Source: Clitoria ternatea
Taxonomy: Eukaryota; Streptophyta; Magnoliopsida; Fabales; Fabaceae
Assembly: GCA_037962975.1 (NCBI GenBank)
Contig: CM075669.1
Location: 188,302,501-188,366,500, forward strand
Direction of reading: 5' to 3'
Length of the DNA: 64,000 bases
The position numbers were made by a program, and so were the translations under genes. The notes beneath the pieces are model-generated. The model saw nothing but the letters and a program-made list of their open reading frames with translations, did not search any database and had not been told where the DNA came from. Below are positions 57,801 through 64,000 of this stretch, in pieces; within the stretch, counting starts at the first letter, position 1; each line of letters opens with the position of its first letter.

Positions 57801-58684
57801 GGGTCCGTTTGGTTAAACATTAGTGTAACCTGGTTGAGAAAATTAAGGTTTTGTAAAAAGGGTTTAAAAAAACTAAGGTTTTGTTAAAGTGATTGTGTTT
57901 GGATACTTTTTTCTAAACGAAGGTTGAGAAGTAGTGATTGTATTTGGTTGAAAAATGTTTTGGTAAATTTGGTTGAAAAGAATTGATTTTGGATAGAAAA
58001 TTATCAAAAAGGGTATTAGTTGAAAAAATGGTAAAATATTATTTAAATTCTATATTAACATATTCTATTAAAAATTATATGAACAAGATATATTTAATAA
58101 TAATTAATATTAATAAATGTTATAAAAAAGTTAAATTAATATTTTCTAATCATGTTTTTTTTTATTTTTTAAAAAATGCATATAACCAAGTAAATTTATA
58201 ATGAATTTGTTTCTTCTTCTATTTACAAAGAAGCCAAGGTGAAGGTGAACAGTGGGTTGAAAAAATATTTTAGGGCTGGAGCTTTTTTTATCATCATTTT
58301 TTGGTTAGTCTTCTTAATTATTCACCTTTTAGTTTCAATGATTTGGGAAAAATTTCAAAAAACTGGATCTGCATAGCAATGGCCACACCATGCCCAATCT
58401 GCTGGTTCCTTAAGTTCTACAGCCTTCCAATGGTGGAAGTTGCAATCGGAAATAAAACAACCACTCAAGGGCAAAATAGTCCTTGCACCACAAACGAAAG
58501 CTAATGGGGAAATGGAGTTGGCTAAAGGGAGCTATGGACCACCTCCACAGAAATGTTGTTGGAGGATGCTGAACGGAGGTTGCTGAACATGGTTGCTGGA
58601 GCCAAACAGAAATGGTGGAAAACATAGTTGCTGGACGGAGTTAATCTAACGCAACGGAGAAAACTATGAAATGCAAACAGGCAC
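57801..58684. mobile_element. Possible PIF/Harbinger-type MITE
   Basis: GGGTCCGTTTGG at the left end and GTGCCTGTTTGC on the minus strand at the right end share 8 of 12 bases, with TAA directly outside both ends (57798-57800, 58685-58687). A 3-bp TAA/TTA duplication is typical of PIF/Harbinger elements. The open frames inside (58301-58504, 58410-58625) show no transposase. Confidence 0.4.
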
Positions 58685-58687
58685 TAA

Positions 58688-60195
58688 ATCATTGTTCTTA
58701 CTTCTTACTGCGAAACGTTACCTCTATGGGCAGTCTGAAACGTGGCTTCTCTTAATTTGACTCTTGAAAGGAATAAGATGAAGTTCTTTAATATGGACCA
58801 TGGTTGCACATATTGAGACAAGTTTATCTTTTAAAAATGTTAACGGGTAGTGTACTGGTGGTGTGTATAGATTACTACCCCACCCTGAAAATGCTGGAAT
58901 ATAGTCAAATAGGGCTAAAGCTTCTGTTTCTGCATTAGCTTTGTAAAATGATGTGGTCATTTGTTGATTTTAATTCATAAAGTGCGTGTATAAGAAACCT
59001 GTCTTGTATATATTGCGTGGCTAATTTCTATAGTTTATCACAAAAATTAAAGATTATCATAAGCAAAGTTCTATGAAAATTAAAAACTCACAAGTAGTTT
59101 TTATAACTTGCGTTGTCAAAATCATATAAGATGATATGTTGTTCACTGCATATACTTGATTCCATCCTTCTAGCCAATGAGGTACCGGCTTTATAGTTGT
59201 TTGTGGTTGCGGCAATTCTTTCTTTTATTCTATTTGATTTTCATTTTACATAAGCCATTTTTATGTGTATAATTACCATTTGTGACGGGCACTATAACTG
59301 TTGTAGTAAATTTGGCTGTAAAGTCTGGGTCTTCTTTGTTTGCTTGCTTGCATTGCAATCACAGGCACACTGATGCAAAGTGACTCTGACTGTGATGTAC
59401 ATCTTTGTCATGAGCATTAAGTGTTACTGTTAACTGCTGGGGATATATGAATTGTGTTAGGTAAATAATAGGATGTCACTGCTATTCTGATGGTGAGGAG
59501 ATCTGATGCAAAGCCTTGTTCTAGACTAATGAGGCACACAGCGGCAATCTATATGGTGTTGGTGGAGCATTAGGATTTTGGGTCCTTTGCCGACTGTACT
59601 ATGGTATGTTCTCTACCTTTACCCTTGCTTCATCCTTCTTCTATATGCATGATTGTTGACTGACTTTTGAAACTTCAATCTTTGAGTTTCATTTATATAT
59701 ATAATGCCTGTTTGCTTAAATGTTCCATTACTGGAACGGAGTTGGCTAGAAGGGATAATAAATATCTTGCGGCTCAACATGGTTCAAATATTCCTCAAAC
59801 CCCGTACAATAAAATATTATTTGTTGGATCAGATTCTCCGATGGGTGGGCTCCGTTGCGGTTACAAGTGCATAAAAGTTCATCAAGCTTTTGTTTCGTTG
59901 GTCATGCAGGTCCTTGAATCACAATTCCTAGGAGTCTTCGCTGGGCATCTTGTGGGGCTGTAATTGTAAGCTCAAGCATGGCTTTGCTGGTTGGTTTATT
60001 TAGTCCTGAATGTGAACCCCAGAATATAGCTGCTTATGACAACAAAATGTAGCACTGATACTGTTACCCCTTGCCTTTTACCCCACTAATTAATAAATAG
60101 AGGGGAAAATATTAGCTTTTGAAGTGGTGTTATGATAACTTTTCTCCAAGGGGAAGATGGACTAATGTGATTGAAACCAGATTACTATGGTATAT
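58688..60195 (+). other. Low-copy segment, no confirmed gene
   Basis: Several splice-like sites occur (for example ATCACAG|GC at 59365, ACTATG|GTATGT at 59598-59608, CATGCAG|GTCC at 59907). The stretch 59490-59605 can be read as a short peptide containing GGALGF-like residues only by ignoring stops. A 98-residue frame at 59667-59963 is not recognised. I cannot support a gene. Confidence 0.3.
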
Positions 60196-60302
60196 TGTGT
60201 TTGAATATGATTACATGTTCAAGGATTTTGATAATGACAAAGGAATCTTGAAGAATATCTTGTAAAAACAAGATTCAGCATCAGACCTTCAAAAACAGCG
60301 TA

Positions 60303-60775
60303 GCTAATCGATTAGAGAGACAGAGCTAATCGATTAGATGGCTTTTGTTTTGAATTAAATGTATCAGGTACATACGCTAATCGATTATAAGACCTCAGGC
60401 AATCGATTACAGAGCTACTTGAACGACACTAATCGATTACCCGTGTCATAATCGATTACCAAGTCAAGAATTGAATTAAATGTATCAGGTACATAAGCTA
60501 ATCGATTACAAGACCTCAGGAAATCGATTACAGAGCTACTGGAACGACACTACTCGATTACCTAAGTGTCATAATCGATTACCAAGTCAAGAATTGAATT
60601 AAATACATTAGGTGCTATAGCTAATCGATTACGGGGCAAGATCTAATCGATTACCAGGGTTCTGACTTGAAGCTAATCGATTAGGTGTTGAATGCTAATC
60701 GATTACAGCACGAACTGGACTGAAAAATTCAAAATGTAATCGATTACAGCTCGAGGCGTAATCAATTACAATAGT
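60303..60775. repeat. TAATCGATTA array in the copia LTR
   Basis: About 18 copies of CTAATCGATTA or TAATCGATTAC in 470 bases, partly organised in a roughly 120-base higher-order repeat (60343-60475 and 60465-60600 match closely). The motif core AATCGATT is the same as in the family-A LTRs. Confidence 0.85.
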
Positions 60776-60876
60776 GGGAAAACATATTTTAGTGGGAAAC
60801 CAGCTCATTTTTTCACCATTTCTCAGATGCCCACTACATGCAACGGCTAGAAGGCTTCTCAGGCTGCTCCAAGGCT

Positions 60877-60884
60877 CTATAAAT
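60877..60884 (+). promoter_or_regulatory. TATA box of the copia LTR
   Basis: CTATAAAT in a GC-richer context, about 800 bases before the LTR end and just after the palindrome array. Likely start of the element transcript. Confidence 0.6.
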
Positions 60885-61681
60885 GCAAGGGAAACACAAG
60901 CACAACAGGTGTAGAAGTAAGAGAGCAACAAGGAACAAAAGGAAATCAATTCTACAATCATTCTTGGTGCTTAGTGAGTTTTTACTCTTGTATATTTTGA
61001 GATTTTTCATTTGTATACCCTCTCCTTTTGAGAGTTAGAATTTATGTGAGCTATCACTTGCTTATCCACTCTTTTGAGAGAGTATTTTTGCTTGTAAACA
61101 CAAACATCAAACACCAAAGTTCACTCTAGGATTGAGTGGTTATTCACTCTAGGTTGAGTGGTTACAAAGGTTGGGCTTTAACCTTTGGAATATTGTGAGA
61201 TTGAGAGATTGGGTGGGTTGCCCTTGTACTTGTGAGGATTGGGTTCTTGAGTGTGGGACACTGGAAGCCGCAATTGCTCAAAGTTGTATCTCTAATCTAC
61301 AATAGTGGAAATCCTCTAAGTGGGTTGCTTAGAGGCGAGACGTACACCGGGTTGGTGGAACTCGTTAAATCGGTTTGCAATCTCTTCTCCCTTACTCTTT
61401 TACTTTTATATATTGCTCTTGATCGATTTGTGTTGGTTGATTGTCGTTTGCATATTTTAGCTTGCTTGATTTGGTCAATATTGGATATTGCACACCAAGT
61501 GTTTGATAATTTGTCTAAGCTATTTAAACCTTGTTGTGCATTGCATATCTCCTTAAACTAAACTTATTTTGCATAATCTTATAAACTTGTGATAAAAGAA
61601 TCAAGTTCAAGGACATTCTAAGCAAAGTTTTAAAAACTCAATTCACCCCCCTCTTGAGTATTGAGCCACTTGAATAACAAG

Positions 61682-61693
61682 TGGTATCAGAGC
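61682..61693 (+). promoter_or_regulatory. Primer-binding site, initiator-Met tRNA type
   Basis: TGGTATCAGAGC, two bases after the LTR end. Confidence 0.9.
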
Positions 61694-61735
61694 TTGACTC
61701 TTGGTAGATCAAGCTTAACAGCTTCAAGAGATTAG

Positions 61736-62509
61736 ATGGCCTCAAGTTCTCAAAACCTTTTTCCCGAGGGTGGTGCCATAAATAGACCTCCCGCTTTCAA
61801 TGGGGAAGGCTATGCCTTTTGGAAGGAAAGAATAAAAATCTTTATTCAATCTATTGATTTAAGAATTTGGAATACCATTGAAAATGGTCCTTATACACCC
61901 ATGCATACTGTCAATGATAAAAATGTTGAAAAACCTATGGAAGAATGGATAGGTGATGAGGAGAAGAAAGTGCAATACGGATATAAGGCTAAAAATCTCA
62001 TCACTATGGCATTAGGTCCAGATGAATTTTTTAGAATAATGACTTGTCAATCCGCTAAGGAAATATGGGATACTTTACAAGTAACTCACGAAGGTACTAG
62101 TGATGTAAAAGACTCCAAGATCAGTACCTTGACTAGCCAATATGAAAGTTTTAGAATAAATTCAGGGGAAACCATAGTAGAAATGCAAAAGAGATTTACT
62201 CTTATAATTAATCATCTTATTACTCTTGGTAAAGTTTACACTAACAAAGAACTTGTGCACAAAGTCTTGAAAAGTCTTAGCAGGGTTGTACACAAAGTCT
62301 TGAAAAGTCTTAGCAGGGAATGGCAACCACTCGTCACCGCCATCAAACAATCCCCAAGTATCAATGAAATGTCACTTGCCACACTCTTCGGAAAACTACA
62401 AGAGCAAGAGCAAGAACTAAGAGTTTTGAAGCAAGCGGAGGAAGAAGAAAAATCCTCCAAGAAGAAAGGCTTAGCTTTCAAGGCCACCTCTATACATGAA
62501 GAACACTAG
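61736..62509 (+). pseudogene. Ty1/copia gag, truncated by a CACTA insertion
   Basis: Opens with MASSSQNLFPEGGAINRPPA, a typical copia Gag start, 43 bases after the primer site. A DUF4219-like FNGEGYAFWKERIKIF follows at residues 21-36, then a UBN2-like domain (about residues 80-215) with SAKEIWDTLQVTHEGTSDVK, SQYESFRINSGETIVEMQKR and NKELVHKVLKSLSR. An Arg/Glu/Lys-rich coiled coil (QEQEQELRVLKQAEEEEK) is near the end. Gag forms the virus-like particle. A 33-base tandem duplication repeats HKVLKSLSR. The frame ends at residue 257 only because a transposon begins at 62504: the TAG stop (62507-62509) lies inside the transposon's CACTAG. Zinc knuckle and pol are cut off. Confidence 0.85.
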
Positions 62510-62515
62510 TGGATT

Positions 62516-62680
62516 AAGGGGTTTTAAGCACGGTTCTTTTGGACCTTTAAGCACGGTTCCAAAACCGTGCTTGTTGTGGGCGTGTTAGTAGATGGCCACT
62601 TTTAAGCACGGTTGTTTAACCGTGTTCGTAGATGAACCTTTTAAGCACAGTTCTTTCCAACCGTGTTTGTTTTATATAAC
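62516..62680. repeat. CACTA subterminal palindromic repeats, first array
   Basis: Units of the form TTTAAGCACGGTTC...AACCGTGCTTG, each a hairpin with a 3-8-base loop, for example 62546-62573. Three to four units. Confidence 0.8.
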
Positions 62681-62904
62681 AAAAATCTCAAAACGCACTT
62701 TCTGAAAATTACTCTTTGCATCATTTTCTTTGTCAGCTTTAATAATATCAGTGGATGGAGGAATTTATAAGCGTCTAATGCTAATTTGGAATGTTAAAAG
62801 TGTACTAAAACAAGAGAGAAAAATCAAAAGAATCTCTACATGACGTCTTAAAATGCTAAATGAATATTTATTCTTTAAACATGTACATCTTTACATGAGT
62901 TTGA

Positions 62905-63240
62905 ATCCAAACTCATAAACTGGATCAGAGAAGATGGAGTTCCAAACGGCGTGTCCATTCTACCAAGGCTTTTGATTTTTTCAGCTGCTGCCCCATCAAC
63001 GCACACCATATGCTTGTACTCTTCATGCCCAAAATCTACCAAGGCTTTCCTTTTTTTTCTCCCACGGATTCCATACAACTACGCAATACCAAAATTGTTA
63101 GTGTAACAAAATTTCAAAACTATAGTACTAGATTTTGAGTCCTGTAAAGAAACTCACCAGTATCCGGAAGTCCTTCCCTTTTTATCAAAATTTTTCGCTT
63201 CTTTTGGTGATCTAGAACCGCTACTGCATTGATAGTTTTG
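62905..63240 (-). pseudogene. Captured glucose-6-phosphate 1-epimerase fragment
   Basis: On the minus strand, INAVAVLDHQKKRKILIK and REGLPDT (63240-63158) end at a GT donor (63157). A 79-base intron follows to an AG acceptor at 63079, and the next exon reads VVWNPWEKK (63077 on), then in another frame KALVDFGHEEYKHMVCVDG (about 63047-62990), then EWTRRLEL (about 62960-62937). This block order (DHxKKR, GLPD.VVWNPW, DFGxEEYKHM.CV, EEWxGRxEL) is that of the C-terminus of plant glucose-6-phosphate 1-epimerase (aldose-1-epimerase fold), which interconverts the alpha and beta anomers of the sugar phosphate. At least two frameshifts, one in an A-run near 63050, make it non-functional. The retained intron shows DNA-level capture, not an mRNA copy. 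Confidence 0.75.
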
Positions 63241-63514
63241 AAACTGTATTTTGAGACTGGATTTGGAGCCTCTGCTTCTGAGCCATGGTGGGGTTGGGGC
63301 TAATGGTTTCAGTCATGGTTGAATCTGCAAAGCGAGTGAAAGTGAAGGAAAGATAAGGTTCACAATCAGAGAGATTTGGGGCAAACAGGAATGAGAAATG
63401 GAAGGAGGGAGGGAAAGTGAAAAGACAAATATACAGAGAAAACAAAAAAGAGAGGGAAAATAAAAAGCCAATAACTTCAAGAAAAGGAAGAAGAGGCGTG
63501 AACTAATAATTGAA
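63241..63514 (-). other. CACTA interior upstream of the captured fragment
   Basis: On the minus strand a CT-rich stretch precedes GCTTTGCAG and an ATG at about 63316, giving MTETISPNPTMAQKQRLQIQ in a frame that ends at 63221. It looks like the 5' end of another transcript joined to the epimerase piece. I do not recognise the short peptide. Confidence 0.4.
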
Positions 63515-64000
63515 ACAGACCTTTAAGCACGGATAAAGCAAAACTGTGGTAATAGGCAACCTCTTTAAGCACGGGTCCCTCCTCCACCGTCCTAGAAGCC
63601 TAATTTTTTAAAAACTTTTAAGCACGGGTCCCTTCTCAACCGTGCTAGTATCTAAGCTCACCTTTTAAGCACGGGTCCCTCCTCAACCGTGCTAGAAGAC
63701 TAAAACTTTTAAGGACGGGTCCTTCCCCAACCGTGCTAGTATCTAAGCCTTTAAGCACGGTTTCCTTTAACCGTGTTTGTAAGTCTTTTTAAAAAATTAT
63801 TTTAAAAAATTATAGGACTTTTAAGCACGGTCCAGCTGTAACCGTGTTGAAATATGGCTTTTAAGGACGGTTGCCTTACAACCGTGCTCGTATATGACTT
63901 TTAAAATTAAAACACATTTGTTCCTATTTACAAAAATGTCACCGTGTTGTTTTTAAGCACGGTTATACGATAACCGTGCTTGTATCCTGTTCTCATAGGC
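63515..64000. repeat. CACTA palindromic repeats, second array
   Basis: About ten units TTTAAGCACGG(G/T)TCC...AACCGTGCT(A/T)G at spacings of roughly 40-60 bases, running to the window edge. Variants such as AAGGACGG appear twice. It may be the opposite subterminal region or an internal block; the second terminus is not in view. Confidence 0.75.

Larger units (their letters stand above)
60196..61679 (+). repeat. 5' LTR of a Ty1/copia element
   Basis: Its right end AATAACA is fixed by the primer site two bases later. The left end at TGTGTTTGAATATG (60196) is the best guess. It contains the TAATCGATTA array (60303-60775), a TATA box at 60877-60884 and a CACTCTAGG-TTGAGTGGTTA short duplication (61122-61163). 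The 3' LTR is not in the window. Confidence 0.6.
62504..64000. mobile_element. CACTA (En/Spm-type) DNA transposon, one end
   Basis: The first bases are CACTAGTGGATTAAGGGG, the diagnostic CACTA terminus, directly in the copia gag. GAA (62501-62503) would be the 3-bp target duplication. Subterminal arrays of short palindromic repeats (62516-62680, 63515-64000) are typical of CACTA elements. No transposase (TNP2/TNPD) is visible in the part present; between the arrays is a broken copy of a host gene. The other end is beyond 64000. Confidence 0.75.

Noticed and set aside
59667..59963. 98-residue plus-strand frame in the low-copy island
   Set aside because: No recognised domain and no exon structure that joins it to neighbours in one frame.

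Overview
The window is a stretch of plant nuclear heterochromatin built almost entirely from nested LTR retrotransposons, with a few DNA transposons at the right end. A legume is the best guess: it holds a Tat/Ogre-like element with LTRs above 4 kb, copia elements with initiator-Met primer sites, and LTRs carrying AATCGATT and CCGAGTG arrays of a kind I associate with phaseoloid legumes. The species cannot be fixed from sequence alone. I see no intact host gene, no tRNA or rRNA gene and no CRISPR array. Most open frames are low-complexity or tandem-repeat artefacts.

Layout, left to right. 1-1153: start of a long LTR in minus orientation, cut by the window edge. 1154-2604 and 13337-15103: one plus-strand LTR (family A), split by a 10.7-kb non-autonomous LTR element at 2605-13331 (3.47-kb LTRs, TSD ATAAT, no coding capacity). 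15104-31100: remains of a minus-strand copia element (LTR pieces, primer site, decayed gag). Later insertions broke it: a family-A solo LTR at 17205-22239 (TSD GATTA), a related minus-strand LTR piece ending at 25619, and a solo LTR at 27892-30425. 31100-34120: plus-strand Ty3/gypsy gag-protease pseudogene, split by a copia-type solo LTR at 31995-33249 (TSD ATAAA). 35200-54612: another minus-strand long LTR, split by a 15.9-kb Ogre-like element at 37157-53082 (4.2-kb LTRs, TSD GGGGT). That element keeps a gag frame with two stop codons and a trace of pol; three tandem-repeat blocks fill the rest. 54700-55351: hAT-like MITE. 55360-60195: AT-rich and low-copy sequence with MITE-like pieces. 60196-62503: 5' part of a copia element (LTR, primer site, gag). 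62504 to the end: a CACTA transposon inserted in that gag, carrying a broken piece of a plant glucose-6-phosphate 1-epimerase gene.

Two themes stand out. First, nothing here can move on its own: I found no intact reverse transcriptase or integrase, so every element is decayed or depends on proteins made elsewhere. Second, several different long-LTR families share one layout: a TGTAAC(A/G)TCC end, a CT-rich leader, a splice-donor-like GAG|GTA, a TTTCAG/TTTTAG acceptor-like site, then an array of a short motif (CCGAGTG or AGACT) and/or a cluster of short palindromes (AATCGATT or TTCGCTTAAGCGAA). This suggests one old superfamily of long, mostly non-coding LTR elements, perhaps with spliced non-coding transcripts.
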